Below are positions 1 through 9,021 of a DNA stretch of 50,176 nucleotides, in pieces. Under the pieces are notes generated by a model, which had not been told where the DNA came from, did no database searches, and saw nothing but the letters and a program-made list of their open reading frames with translations. This DNA comes from Bacteroidales bacterium (GTDB lineage Bacteria; Bacteroidota; Bacteroidia; Bacteroidales; Tenuifilaceae): contig JAQVYY010000021.1 in NCBI GenBank assembly GCA_028708425.1, forward strand, positions 1,990 to 52,165, given 5' to 3'. The translations under genes and the position numbers were made by a program. Position 1 is the stretch's first letter. Every line of letters starts with the position of its first letter.

Positions 1-450
1 AATTACTGAAGTTTAATTAAGGGGCGTAGCCCTGTCATCATAACCTTACCTATTCAACGCTAGTTACCAAAATTAAACTTTTAGATTTTTCCCACGCTAC
101 CCCACCATTACATCGTGTGGTAATGAAGCAAAAACTAGGCAAAAACAGGGGCGTTAGCCCTGTTATCTTCGTAGAAACGAATTACTGAAGTTTAATTAAG
201 GGGCGTAGCCCTGTCATCATAACCTTACCTATTCAACGCTAGTTACCAAAATTAAACTTTTAGATTTTTCCCACGCTACCCCACCATTACATCGTGTGGT
301 AATGAAACAAAAAACTAGGTAAAAACAGGGGCGTAAGCCCTGTTATCTTCGTAGAAACAGATTACTGAAGCTTGATTAAGGGGCGTAGCCCTGTCATCAT
401 AACCTTACCTAATTCAATGCTAGTTACAAAAATTAAACTTTTAGATTTTT
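1..450. repeat. Tandem ~180-bp repeat, 2.5 copies, open at left edge
   Basis: Unit starts are at 1, 180 and 360/361; the third copy ends near 450, where the sequence becomes unique. Copies 1 and 2 are nearly identical, differing by a few substitutions and one added A in an A-run. Each unit has two GGGGCG-TAG-CCCT-like motifs. The second, at 144-164 and 324-344, can fold as a 7-bp stem AACAGGG/CCCTGTT with a 7-nt loop. A further small inverted repeat, CATTAC...GTAATG, lies in mid-unit. No reading frame runs through the units. The array probably continues left of the window. Confidence 0.9.
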
Positions 451-474
451 CAGCTGTTATAATAAAAATAAACA

Positions 475-482
475 TATTTTTG
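475..482 (+). promoter_or_regulatory. Candidate -7 box upstream of the metal efflux operon
   Basis: TATTTTTG fits the Bacteroidota sigma-AB -7 consensus TAnnTTTG and lies about 35 bases before the first start codon of the efflux cluster, just after the tandem repeat. I see no convincing TTTG -33 box at the usual distance, so this is a motif match only. Confidence 0.4.
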
Positions 483-516
483 CATCTTTAAAGCCAAATT
501 TCACACATTTGTAACC

Positions 517-915
517 ATGATGCGCTTTACCAAAATACTAGCCCAACTAACCGCAGTGCTTATTGTAAGCGGGCTAATACTTCACGAGGTAATTCCGCAC
601 CATCACCACGCATCAACGGGTAAGGTTGAGACCTGCTGCCAAAGCCACAACCATAACACTACGGAACACAGCAGCGAACAAGCCTGCATATTTCTTTCTA
701 ATATACATTTTGAGAACTACAAACCCGCCCTTGAGGTTCACTCGCAGCTCGCAAAACAGAGCCATTTGAATGGCAGCAATTTGCTCGCCAACGAGCATCT
801 TAAATTTCATACTGCATTCACCAAAACAACTAAAGCACCCCGCATTCCCATAGCCAAATTGGCTGAATTGGAATACCTTAGGTCGTTCAAGTTTCGAGGT
901 CCCCCATCTGCATAA
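517..915 (+). CDS. Small His/Cys-rich exported protein of metal efflux operon
   Basis: 132 residues. An N-terminal hydrophobic stretch (about residues 8-24) looks like a signal peptide or single membrane anchor. It is followed by HEVIPHHHH and then a CCQSHNHN cluster, which suggests metal binding. The C-terminus ends in FKFRGPPSA; from memory, such an RGPP tail is typical of small proteins encoded beside Bacteroidota efflux or TonB-receptor genes. It is the first gene of a plus-strand run with adaptor, RND pump and TolC-type channel. A role as periplasmic metal carrier or sensor is inferred from composition and neighbours, not from a recognised domain. Two ATGs stand in tandem at the start; the first is used here. 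Confidence 0.75.
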   Translation: MMRFTKILAQLTAVLIVSGLILHEVIPHHHHASTGKVETCCQSHNHNTTEHSSEQACIFLSNIHFENYKPALEVHSQLAKQSHLNGSNLLANEHLKFHTAFTKTTKAPRIPIAKLAELEYLRSFKFRGPPSA

Positions 916-1077
916 AATAAAAACCTGCTAGCAATAAGCTACCCAAGCCTGTGTGCGCTATATGCGCCTGCTTGACTGCTGGTTTTAGTTAGCAAGGTTA
1001 ACAACGCACCAACACATTGAGTGGTGCAAGCAATGCTGTGCTGTACAAGCACTATTAACCAAACAAACAATATAACC

Positions 1078-2289
1078 ATGAATATAAAAATTGCATTTTT
1101 AGCTTTTGCTGTTCTACTTGCTGCATGCCACAACAATCAAGAACACCAATCGTCGGATAATCACGACCACTCTACCGACCACGACCACACAGCTTCAACA
1201 GAACATACACACGGCCCCAGCTGCGACCAAACCGATACAAACGAACCCGAGCATGAGCATGGACAAGCAAATGACCACGAGCATGAGCATGAGCACGAAC
1301 TATACGGCGTTATTAAGATAGCGCACACCCATTTTGGCGACGTGATTAGGGCTGGTGGCGAGCTTTTGCCAACCCCTAAAAACGACCAGATAGTTGTGGC
1401 TAGCCGCGATGGTTTAGTGTTTTTTGCGCAATCGAAAATGCAGGAGGGCACAACCATAAAAGCGAACCAACAGCTATTTACCCTAACCTCGGGCAGCCTA
1501 ATTAACAACAATTTAGAAGTTGAATTTTTACAGGCTAAAGCAGAGTTCGAGAAGGCTAAAACCGATTTTGAGCGGGCACAAAAGCTTGTTGCCGATACCA
1601 TAATATCCGACAACGACTTTCTTAACCTAAAGCTAGCCTACGAGAATAGCCAGCTTACATACAATAACGTTAGAAGGAATTACTCGGTGGGCAAACAGCA
1701 AATAGTTGCACCTACCAATGGTTTTGTGAAGCGAATTTACGTTGCCGAAGGAGAATATGTGCAAGCAGGAGATGCACTTATGGTTATATCGGATAACAAG
1801 CGCCTTACCCTAAAAGCCGAAATTCCACAAAGCGCACTTCACAAAATGCACACAATACAATCGGCTAAATTTTATACCCCCTACAACAAAAAGGTTTACT
1901 CAACAGCAAGCCTAAATGGCGAGCTGGTTTCGTGGGGAAAATCGGCAGCGGAAAACAGCTTTTATATCCCCATATTTTTTGAAATTGATAATAAGGGCGA
2001 TTTAATACCCGGCACTTTTGTTGATATTTATCTGAAAACAAAAACCGATGCCAACTCGGTAGCAATTCCGAAAACTGCCATAATGGAGGAGTTTGGCAAC
2101 TACTACGTTTACGTTGATTGCCACGAGGAGTGGGAAAAGCGGTACGTTACCATTGATGGAACGGATGGTGAGCTAACCAAAATTACCGATGGGCTGGCAA
2201 TTGGCGAGCTGATTGCCACTAAAAATGTATCGCGAATTAAGCTCTCGCTTATGTCGGGCGACCTTCCTGCACATGCACATGCACACTAA
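1078..2289 (+). CDS. Efflux RND transporter periplasmic adaptor (HlyD/CusB family) lipoprotein
   Basis: 403 residues from the ATG at 1078. A GTG 57 bases upstream is in frame, but only the ATG start gives a proper lipoprotein signal (hydrophobic core, then LLAAC), so lipidation and inner-membrane anchoring are expected. The lipobox is followed by about 55 residues rich in His, Asp and Glu (HDH, HEHEHEHE), a probable metal-chelating segment, and the protein ends in HAHAH. The middle has the adaptor pattern: a lipoyl/barrel-sandwich half, a coiled-coil hairpin (roughly residues 140-200), then the second lipoyl half with IVAPTNGFVKRIYVAEGEYVQ and beta-barrel domains. It would bridge the CusA-type pump and the TolC-type channel encoded just downstream. 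The metal cannot be assigned from sequence. Confidence 0.92.
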   Translation: MNIKIAFLAFAVLLAACHNNQEHQSSDNHDHSTDHDHTASTEHTHGPSCDQTDTNEPEHEHGQANDHEHEHEHELYGVIKIAHTHFGDVIRAGGELLPTPKNDQIVVASRDGLVFFAQSKMQEGTTIKANQQLFTLTSGSLINNNLEVEFLQAKAEFEKAKTDFERAQKLVADTIISDNDFLNLKLAYENSQLTYNNVRRNYSVGKQQIVAPTNGFVKRIYVAEGEYVQAGDALMVISDNKRLTLKAEIPQSALHKMHTIQSAKFYTPYNKKVYSTASLNGELVSWGKSAAENSFYIPIFFEIDNKGDLIPGTFVDIYLKTKTDANSVAIPKTAIMEEFGNYYVYVDCHEEWEKRYVTIDGTDGELTKITDGLAIGELIATKNVSRIKLSLMSGDLPAHAHAH

Positions 2290-2351
2290 TATTATGGTAA
2301 GTAACACATTTTTAGGTTGCCAAAATCAACCTTCAACAGAAAAATAGAAAA

Positions 2352-5300
2352 ATGCTAAATAAAATAATCTCATACTCACTTAGCAGTCGCCTGCTAGTTT
2401 TAATGCTAGGGCTTATACTGCTTGTTGGTGGTATCTGGGTTACCTCAACTACCGAGGTAGATGTGTTTCCGGATTTAAACGCACCCACCGTTGTAATTAT
2501 GACCCCCGCACCCGGAATGGCGCCCGAAGAGGTAGAGAAAATGGTAACCTTCCCCATTGAAACATCGGTAAACGGAGCTACCGGTATTAGGCGCGTTCGT
2601 TCGGCTTCAGCCATGGGGCTCTCAACCGTTTGGGTTGAATTCGACTGGGAAACCGATATATACAACGCCCGCCAAATTGTGAGCGAGCGGCTTATGTTTG
2701 TTGCCGATGAACTACCCCAAAGTGCCAACAGGCCAATGCTAATGCCACAGTCGAGCATTATGGGCGAAATTATGCTTTTTGCTCTTACTGCCGAAGAAAC
2801 TTCGCCCCTTGATTTGCACACCATTGCGTCATGGACAATTCGCCCTCTCTTACTATCCATAGGCGGAGTTGCCGAGGTATCGTACATTGGCGGCGAAGAA
2901 AAGGAGTACCAAATACTAGCCAATCCGCTAAAGCTAAAACACTACAACGTTTCACTTAACGAGCTGCAGAATGCGTGCAACCAGCTAAACATAAACGTAT
3001 CAGGAGGATTTATTGAGCAGTACGGCAATAAGTACCCCATTGTTGGGCAGTCGCGTACCAATAACCTCAACGAAATTGGAAGCACGGTAGTAAAAACCTC
3101 AAACGGTTACTCCATAACCATTGCCGATGTGGCAAATGTTGCCATTGGGCCTGCACCCAAGGAAGGCGACGGTTCGTACCGTGCCGAAAAAGCGGTAATA
3201 GTTACCATTACCAAGCAGCCCAACGTTAACACGTTGCTATTAACCGAAAAAATTAAAGAAGCGCTTACCGAGGTTCAAACAACATTACCCAGCGATGTGC
3301 AAATTCACACCGATATTTTTGAGCAGGCTACCTTCATAAAAACATCCATAGGAAACGTAAAAAAAGCCTTAATTGAAGGGGCTTTTCTTATTGTGGTTGT
3401 GCTGCTCATTTTTCTTATGAATTTTCGCACTACCATAATTTCGGTGGTAGCCATCCCAATATCAATAGTTACCACACTTATTGCACTAAAATGGATGGGG
3501 CTAACCATAAATACCATGAGTCTGGGCGGCATGGCTATAGCCATTGGCTCGCTAGTTGATGATGCCATTATTGACGTAGAAAATGTGTATAAACGGCTTA
3601 GGCAAAACGCGCTTCTGCCCAAAAACAAGCAGAAACCTACCCTGCAAGTTGTTTACGATGCATCGGTTGAGATACGCTCATCGATATTTAATGCAACGCT
3701 AATAATTGTTGTGGCATTTATTCCCCTCTTCTTTTTAAGCGGAATGGAAGGGCTAATGCTACGACCACTGGGTATATCGTTTATTGTTTCGCTATTTGCC
3801 TCAACGCTAGTGGCGCTAAGCCTAACCCCAGTTATGTGCAGCTACATGCTTACCAGCAAAAAGCAGCTACAGAAATACAGCAAGGTTAGCTGGGTTGAAA
3901 GAAAACTCACGGGCGCATACGCCAAAATGCTTAGCAGAGCCCTACGCTACAAAAAGCTTATTATTGGCAGTGCGGCGGTTCTATTTATTGCCTCGGTTGT
4001 GGTTATTGCCTTGCTGGGCCGAAGCTTTTTGCCCCCATTTAACGAGGGCTCGTTAACCATTAATGTTGCCACAAAGCCAGGTGTTTCGCTAGAGGTATCA
4101 AATCAAATTGGGCGTCAAGCCGAAGAAATTCTGCTGTCAGTACCCGAGGTAACATCGGTTTCGCGCCGAACAGGGCGTGCCGAACTCTCGGAGCACACAT
4201 TCGATGTGAACCAATCGGAAATTGATGCCCCCTACAAGCTTCTAAACCGAAGTAGATGGGATTTTTTAAGCGATGTAAGAACCAAACTCAATGGTATTGA
4301 GGGCATTGCGCTTGAGGTTGGACAGCCCATTAGCCATCGTATTGATGCCATGCTATCGGGACATAAAGCCAACATTGCAATAAAAGTATTTGGGTACGAT
4401 TTAAACAAGATGTACACCCTTGCTACAGAAATAAACGAAGCCGTTAAAGATGTTGAAGGGATAGCCGATTTAACTGTTGAGCAGCAAATAGAAATACCCC
4501 AGCTACGAATTGAGCCCCGCCGAAAAATGCTTGCCCAGTATGGCATAAAAACCAACGAGCTAAACGAGTTTGTGGAAACAGCTTTTAGCAGAGCCAAAGT
4601 ATCCGATGTTTTTGAGGCAGATAAAAGTTTCCCAATGGTGCTACGTTTCGATAACGAATTTCGGAATTCCATCGAAAGCATTAGCGAAGCACCTATCGAT
4701 ACTGAGTTGGAAGGCAAAATCCCCTTAGGGTTTGTTACCGATATAGTTAGCGCATCGGGACCAAATACCATTAACCGCGAGAATGTTCAACGAAAAATTG
4801 CCATAAATATTAACGTAGCCAATCGCGACCAGCTTAGCGTGGTAAACGATATAAAGGGAATAGTTGCCTCAGAAATTTCGCTTCCCGAAGGGTATCGAGT
4901 TGAGTACGGAGGGCAATTTGAGAGTGAAGCTCAAGCATCAAAACGGCTGCTGCTGGCATCAATTCTATCCATAGCCGCCATTTTCCTTCTGCTATACCAC
5001 GAGCTTAAGCAACCCGTACTATCAACCATTGTGCTGGCCAATTTACCGCTGGCATTAATTGGTGGCGTGGGAGCCATTGCGCTTTCGTCGGGAGTGCTCA
5101 GTATCCCTGCCATAATTGGATTTATTACCCTATTTGGCATTGCTACACGTAACGGGATTCTGCTTATATCGCGCTACGAGGCTCTTAAAACCGAGAACCT
5201 TTCGCTGCTCGACAGGATTATTGAGGGCTCGCGCGACAGGCTAATGCCCATTGCCATGACCGCCCTTACCACAGCATTGGCACTAATTCCGCTTGCCCTT

Positions 5301-5471
5301 GCTGGCGACAAGCCCGGTAACGAAATACAAAGCCCTATGGCTGTGGTAATTCTAGGCGGACTGCTTAGTTCCATTCTGCTTAATATGTTTGTGGTTCCTG
5401 CAATTTATATGGTTTACGAGCAGAGCAAGAATAAAAAGAATGATGATACAAGCCATATTTTGCAAGAGTAA
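2352..5471 (+). CDS. CusA/CzcA-type heavy-metal efflux RND permease
   Basis: 1039 residues, the normal full length for a heavy-metal RND pump. The fold shows as an N-terminal membrane helix, a porter domain opening with TEVDVFPDLNAPTVVIMT, a block of helices around residues 340-540, a second periplasmic domain, and a C-terminal block of about five helices. The helix-4 proton-relay motif reads GSLVDDAIIDVENVYKRLR, with the acidic residues expected of heavy-metal pumps. It differs from the classical CzcA and CusA wording of that motif, so monovalent versus divalent specificity is left open. It follows the adaptor by 62 bases and precedes the TolC-type gene by 67, making a complete tripartite operon. 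Start ATG at 2352. Confidence 0.95.
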   Translation: MLNKIISYSLSSRLLVLMLGLILLVGGIWVTSTTEVDVFPDLNAPTVVIMTPAPGMAPEEVEKMVTFPIETSVNGATGIRRVRSASAMGLSTVWVEFDWETDIYNARQIVSERLMFVADELPQSANRPMLMPQSSIMGEIMLFALTAEETSPLDLHTIASWTIRPLLLSIGGVAEVSYIGGEEKEYQILANPLKLKHYNVSLNELQNACNQLNINVSGGFIEQYGNKYPIVGQSRTNNLNEIGSTVVKTSNGYSITIADVANVAIGPAPKEGDGSYRAEKAVIVTITKQPNVNTLLLTEKIKEALTEVQTTLPSDVQIHTDIFEQATFIKTSIGNVKKALIEGAFLIVVVLLIFLMNFRTTIISVVAIPISIVTTLIALKWMGLTINTMSLGGMAIAIGSLVDDAIIDVENVYKRLRQNALLPKNKQKPTLQVVYDASVEIRSSIFNATLIIVVAFIPLFFLSGMEGLMLRPLGISFIVSLFASTLVALSLTPVMCSYMLTSKKQLQKYSKVSWVERKLTGAYAKMLSRALRYKKLIIGSAAVLFIASVVVIALLGRSFLPPFNEGSLTINVATKPGVSLEVSNQIGRQAEEILLSVPEVTSVSRRTGRAELSEHTFDVNQSEIDAPYKLLNRSRWDFLSDVRTKLNGIEGIALEVGQPISHRIDAMLSGHKANIAIKVFGYDLNKMYTLATEINEAVKDVEGIADLTVEQQIEIPQLRIEPRRKMLAQYGIKTNELNEFVETAFSRAKVSDVFEADKSFPMVLRFDNEFRNSIESISEAPIDTELEGKIPLGFVTDIVSASGPNTINRENVQRKIAININVANRDQLSVVNDIKGIVASEISLPEGYRVEYGGQFESEAQASKRLLLASILSIAAIFLLLYHELKQPVLSTIVLANLPLALIGGVGAIALSSGVLSIPAIIGFITLFGIATRNGILLISRYEALKTENLSLLDRIIEGSRDRLMPIAMTALTTALALIPLALAGDKPGNEIQSPMAVVILGGLLSSILLNMFVVPAIYMVYEQSKNKKNDDTSHILQE

Positions 5472-5538
5472 CAAAGAATTGGCACATATCAGTACTATTA
5501 AAACACTGGTAAACAAACACCTAACAACATTAATTGTG

Positions 5539-6711
5539 ATGAACAGAATACTATCAATTTTATTATTTTTGCTAATCTCTGCAACATCTTTTGCCCAATT
5601 GGGCATAACCGATGCACTAAAGCAAATTGAGGCAAATAACCCAACCATAAAAGCGTTGCAAGCGCAAACCGATAACGTAAAGGCAAGCCTGCGTAGCAAT
5701 AATACGCCACCCAATCCAAGTATCGAGGGAGGTCGTTTCCCCGCAGCGAATGGAACAGAGGTTAAATACGCCTGGGGCGTATCTCAAAGTTTCGAATTTC
5801 CAACGGTTTACTCGTTGCGTAACCAGCTGGCAAAAGCATCGGATATACTTGCCGATGCAAGTTATAATGCTGCCCGACAAGACGAATTGGTCAACGCACA
5901 AATTACCATAATTGAGCTTATTCACGCCAAGGTGGTTTTAAGGGAGGTGCAAAACCGAGAGTCCTTTGCCCAGAAAATGCTGCAAATTATCGAAAAAAAG
6001 GTTGGTGCAGGCAATGCAACCAGCTTAGATATTAACAAAGCCAAGCTAAAACTGGTTGAAGAGGCCCAAAATGTAAAGCACTACGAGGCAAAGGTTAACC
6101 TGCTGAAAAGCAAGCTGCTAATGCTAAATGGCGGAAACCAGCTACCCATAGCCGAAGGTGTTTTATTAAACCAGCCTTTAGAGCATAAGGATACCATACT
6201 AAGTAGGTTTAAACAGAACGACCCACGCTACGCATCGCTAGAACAAACGGTAGAGGTTGCAATGCAAAACAAGAGGCTGGTTAAGCATCAAGGGTTACCA
6301 AACCTAAATATTGGTTACCAGTCGGAGCAAACAAATGCCGAGCATTTTAGCGGATTTAAAGCGGGCATCTCAATACCGCTATGGGGCAACTCGGGCGCAC
6401 GAAGAGCAGCAACCGTAAACCTTAGCACGGTTCAAACCCAAGAGCACAGCCAAAGGCTAATGCTCGAAATGGAGTTTGAGGAGTATTACCTTGAAACGCT
6501 TAGCTTAAAATTGCAACTTGGCGAGTTACAAGAAGCCCTTAAAGGGTTTAATAATCTACATTTACTACAAAAGGCACTTGAGGCGGGCCAAGTTTCAACC
6601 ATAGAATTTTTTAACGAGGTAACCTTTTTGTACGATATAACCGATAAGGTTTTAGCCCTTGAGCTAGATTACGCCAAGAGCCATGCCATGCTTCATAAAT
6701 TTGAACTATAG
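5539..6711 (+). CDS. TolC family outer-membrane efflux channel
   Basis: 390 residues from the ATG at 5539. The frame is open for a further 50 codons upstream, but that extension overlaps the end of the pump gene and lacks a signal, whereas MNRILSILLFLLISATSFAQ is a clear signal peptide. The mature part has the OEP/TolC pattern of two alpha-helical halves with coiled-coil stretches, starting LGITDALKQIEANNPTIKALQAQ, with an ISIPLWGNSGARRAA segment before the second helical repeat. Its position after adaptor and pump makes it the exit duct of the metal pump. It is shorter than classical CusC (~440), as many Bacteroidota CzcC/CusC homologues are. Confidence 0.9.
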   Translation: MNRILSILLFLLISATSFAQLGITDALKQIEANNPTIKALQAQTDNVKASLRSNNTPPNPSIEGGRFPAANGTEVKYAWGVSQSFEFPTVYSLRNQLAKASDILADASYNAARQDELVNAQITIIELIHAKVVLREVQNRESFAQKMLQIIEKKVGAGNATSLDINKAKLKLVEEAQNVKHYEAKVNLLKSKLLMLNGGNQLPIAEGVLLNQPLEHKDTILSRFKQNDPRYASLEQTVEVAMQNKRLVKHQGLPNLNIGYQSEQTNAEHFSGFKAGISIPLWGNSGARRAATVNLSTVQTQEHSQRLMLEMEFEEYYLETLSLKLQLGELQEALKGFNNLHLLQKALEAGQVSTIEFFNEVTFLYDITDKVLALELDYAKSHAMLHKFEL

Positions 6712-6803
6712 CGATATGCTGAAACCAGCACTATCAGTTTTTGATTATATTTTTTACTTTGTTTGAAATTTTCGGTATCTTTATCAAAAAATCAATAAAA
6801 AAA

Positions 6804-7490
6804 ATGAAAAAACTGGTAGTACTTACTGGCGCGGGTGTATCGGCCGAGAGTGGCATTAAAACGTTTCGCGATACAGGTGGTTTATGGGAAGAGTATGATG
6901 TTATGGAAGTAGCTAGCCCCGAGGCATGGGAAAAAGACCCCGAGCTAGTTCAACGGTTTTATAACGAGCGCCGAAAGGAGCTATACTCGGTAAAACCAAA
7001 CATGGGGCATATGGCCCTAGCGGAAGCCGAAAAAGATTTTGACGTTCATATTATTACCCAAAATATCGATAATCTGCATGAACGGGCTGGTAGCACAAAA
7101 ATCGTTCACCTGCATGGCGAGCTAACCAAAGCCCAATCGGTGCAATACCCGGATAGGGTTTACGAAATTGGTAATAAGGATATTAATATGGGCGATGTTT
7201 GCGATAATGGTTTCCAACTGCGACCGCATATTGTGTGGTTTGGTGAGCCGGTTCCAAAAATTCCTGAGGCTGCCGAAATTTGCGCTCAGGCCGATATTTT
7301 TGCCGTGGTGGGAACATCGCTTAACGTTTACCCAGCGGCAGGTTTACTCGGTTATGTTCCCAGAGAATCTCCTGTGTATGTAATTGATCCTAAGCCTGTA
7401 TCGGTTCACACGGGGCACAATGTAACCTTTATTAACGAGCCCGCATCAACGGGTGTTCCAAAAATGTTTGACCTTATTAAGAAACAGTAA
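6804..7490 (+). CDS. cobB: NAD-dependent protein deacylase, sirtuin (CobB-like, zinc-less)
   Basis: 228 residues from the ATG at 6804; the in-frame codon at 6741 lies in AT-rich leader. Sir2 motifs are all present: GAGVSAESGIKTFRD for NAD binding, TQNIDNLHERAG, the catalytic His in IVHLHGEL, RPHIVWFGEPVP, and VGTSLNVYPAAGL. The YNERR stretch supplies the Tyr-x-x-Arg pair that in CobB and SIRT5 binds succinyl- or malonyl-lysine, so desuccinylase-type activity is plausible. The small domain between HLHGEL and RPHIVWFG has one cysteine and not the four used for zinc in CobB. I believe this is frequent in Bacteroidota sirtuins. The preceding TolC-type gene ends 92 bases upstream. Confidence 0.93.
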   Translation: MKKLVVLTGAGVSAESGIKTFRDTGGLWEEYDVMEVASPEAWEKDPELVQRFYNERRKELYSVKPNMGHMALAEAEKDFDVHIITQNIDNLHERAGSTKIVHLHGELTKAQSVQYPDRVYEIGNKDINMGDVCDNGFQLRPHIVWFGEPVPKIPEAAEICAQADIFAVVGTSLNVYPAAGLLGYVPRESPVYVIDPKPVSVHTGHNVTFINEPASTGVPKMFDLIKKQ

Positions 7491-7504
7491 TCTATGTTAC
7501 CACA

Positions 7505-8119
7505 ATGCGAAAACTGATTCTACCGCTAACTATTTTTCTGATATGCTACACAGGCACACTACACGCACAGGATTTTAAGGGCGGATTACTTGCTGGTATG
7601 TCTGCCACGCAGGTTGATGGCGATGGGTATGGGGGATATAAGCAAGCTGGGCTTACTGCTGGTGTTTGGGTAAGTCTCCCTATATCAAACACTTACAGCA
7701 TACGCACCGAGCTTAAGTTTTTACAGAAAGGGAGCCACAGTCAAACTAAAGATGAGCTGGGCGCAGTTACCGATTTCTACAAGCTTAGGCTTAACTACAT
7801 AGCCTTGCCCTTTTTGCTAGAGTACCATTTCAATGAGAAGTTTGTTCCGTTTGTTGGCATCGACTTTGGATACCTTTGGAAAGCCTATGAAAGCAATATG
7901 GAGGGTTCATTCCCCGAAGAGGATATTGCCAAGTTCCGAAAGGTTGAAATTTCAGCGTCGGGGGGTGTTGAATACCTAATAAACAGTCGGTTTAGCTTTT
8001 GCGCCAGCTTTTCATACTCAGCTTTCCCCGTAAGGCGTCATAGAGGAGATATTACCTACCGCTTAAATCGTGGCCAGTTCAATAATGTGCTGCAGTTCTA
8101 TTTGAGGTATCATATGTAG
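7505..8119 (+). CDS. Outer-membrane beta-barrel protein (PorT-like family)
   Basis: 204 residues with signal peptide MRKLILPLTIFLICYTGTLHAQ. The mature part is made of alternating beta-strand segments rich in Gly, Tyr and Phe, such as FKGGLLAGMSATQVDGDGYGGYKQ and IRTELKFLQKGSHSQ, and ends on an aromatic strand (LQFYLRYHM). This is the layout of the Bacteroidota outer-membrane beta-barrel family related to PorT/OmpX. No ligand or substrate can be inferred. It begins 14 bases after the sirtuin stop, so the two may be cotranscribed, though no functional link is obvious. Confidence 0.8.
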   Translation: MRKLILPLTIFLICYTGTLHAQDFKGGLLAGMSATQVDGDGYGGYKQAGLTAGVWVSLPISNTYSIRTELKFLQKGSHSQTKDELGAVTDFYKLRLNYIALPFLLEYHFNEKFVPFVGIDFGYLWKAYESNMEGSFPEEDIAKFRKVEISASGGVEYLINSRFSFCASFSYSAFPVRRHRGDITYRLNRGQFNNVLQFYLRYHM

Positions 8120-8421
8120 AAGAAAGGTTAGGGTGATCATGTGGTCAGCTCGCTCAGCCTGACTAGGGGTAGCCTTGTACAAATCTGCCCTCGTCACCCC
8201 AACTTTCGCCATTCTGATCGAAATTGAAAAATTACTTTACCAATTTGCATCTTACTTTCTCCTTGATAAGATAGTAATAAAGAATCATTACGAAACGAAA
8301 CTACCGCCAGCGTTGCTGCATGCTTTGCAATCGCACCCCAAAAACTTTGCATTAACCATTCGGACACGCATACTTTGTAAACTTTCAACTACCCCCCCTC
8401 GCACAGAGCGTTCTATGATCA
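8120..8421. other. Intergenic region without a supported gene
   Basis: 302 bases between two convergent genes. An imperfect inverted repeat (GAAAGGTTAGGGTGA at 8122-8136 against TCACCCCAACTTTC at 8194-8207) brackets a smaller stem GTCAG...CTGAC near 8144-8164, so this side could fold into a transcription-ending structure. There is no clear T-tract, and the rest shows nothing recognisable. Confidence 0.5.
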
Positions 8422-9021
8422 TCAGTACCATTTATGTTTCTCGACTCGAAGCGTATACCATAGCTGCCTGCCAACGTAGCTTATGGTTTTAAAAAATATC
8501 TTGGTGTCGAGCCAAAGGCTCCAATCCTCAACATACTCTATATCCAACTCTATTAGCTGGTTAAAATTTTGCTTCTTAAAAGGCGTTTTAAGTTGCCTTG
8601 TACAGGTAATTCCGGGCTTAACCTTTAGTCTTTCGTATTGCCATGGCTCATACTGCGCTACGTGTTCGGGCACGTGGGGGCGCGGCCCAACTATCGACAT
8701 GCTACCAGCTAATATATTTAGCAGCTGGGGCAGCTCATCAATGTGTGTTTGTCTGAAAAAACAGAGCATCTTAAACTCCTTTTCGGGAAACTTCTCTGGA
8801 ATTGTTTTAAACTTTATTATCCTAAAATCCTCGCCATTTTTGCCCACCCGCATCTGCGTAAAAAAGGGATTCTCTTTCAGTAAAAACCATATCCACAAAA
8901 TAATGAGAATAGCGAATGGTAAGAACAAAATAAGCAGCAGTAGGGCTAACATTTTATCGAGAATATACTTAACAGCAAGCATAGGACGTGCACCACCATT
9001 TCTATCCTTATCAGAAACCAT
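8422..9021 (-). CDS. Initiating sugar-phosphate transferase (WcaJ/PglC family)
   Basis: 199 residues. The ATG at 9021 is preceded at 6-7 bases by GGAGG, a good ribosome site here; a TTG four codons upstream is in frame but less likely. A hydrophobic N-terminal helix (about residues 13-38) matches the re-entrant membrane helix of small monotopic phosphoglycosyl transferases. Then come FFTQMRVGKNGEDFRIIKFKT, HIDELPQLLNILAGSMSIVGPRP with the Asp-Glu pair, and VKPGITCTRQL, all family signatures. It would attach the first sugar-phosphate to undecaprenyl phosphate for surface polysaccharide. It overlaps the end of the Wzi-like gene by 11 bases, which implies translational coupling. Confidence 0.92.
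   Translation of the reverse strand: MVSDKDRNGGARPMLAVKYILDKMLALLLLILFLPFAILIILWIWFLLKENPFFTQMRVGKNGEDFRIIKFKTIPEKFPEKEFKMLCFFRQTHIDELPQLLNILAGSMSIVGPRPHVPEHVAQYEPWQYERLKVKPGITCTRQLKTPFKKQNFNQLIELDIEYVEDWSLWLDTKIFFKTISYVGRQLWYTLRVEKHKWY

Noticed and set aside
1-450. CRISPR-like regular repetition at the left edge
   Set aside because: Repeats are ~180 bp and contiguous, with no short repeat/spacer alternation and no cas genes.
8194-8388. 64-codon minus-strand frame in the intergenic region, with an AAGGAGAA before an internal ATG
   Set aside because: Neither the full frame nor the 16-residue peptide after that ATG resembles a protein, and the surroundings look like non-coding sequence.
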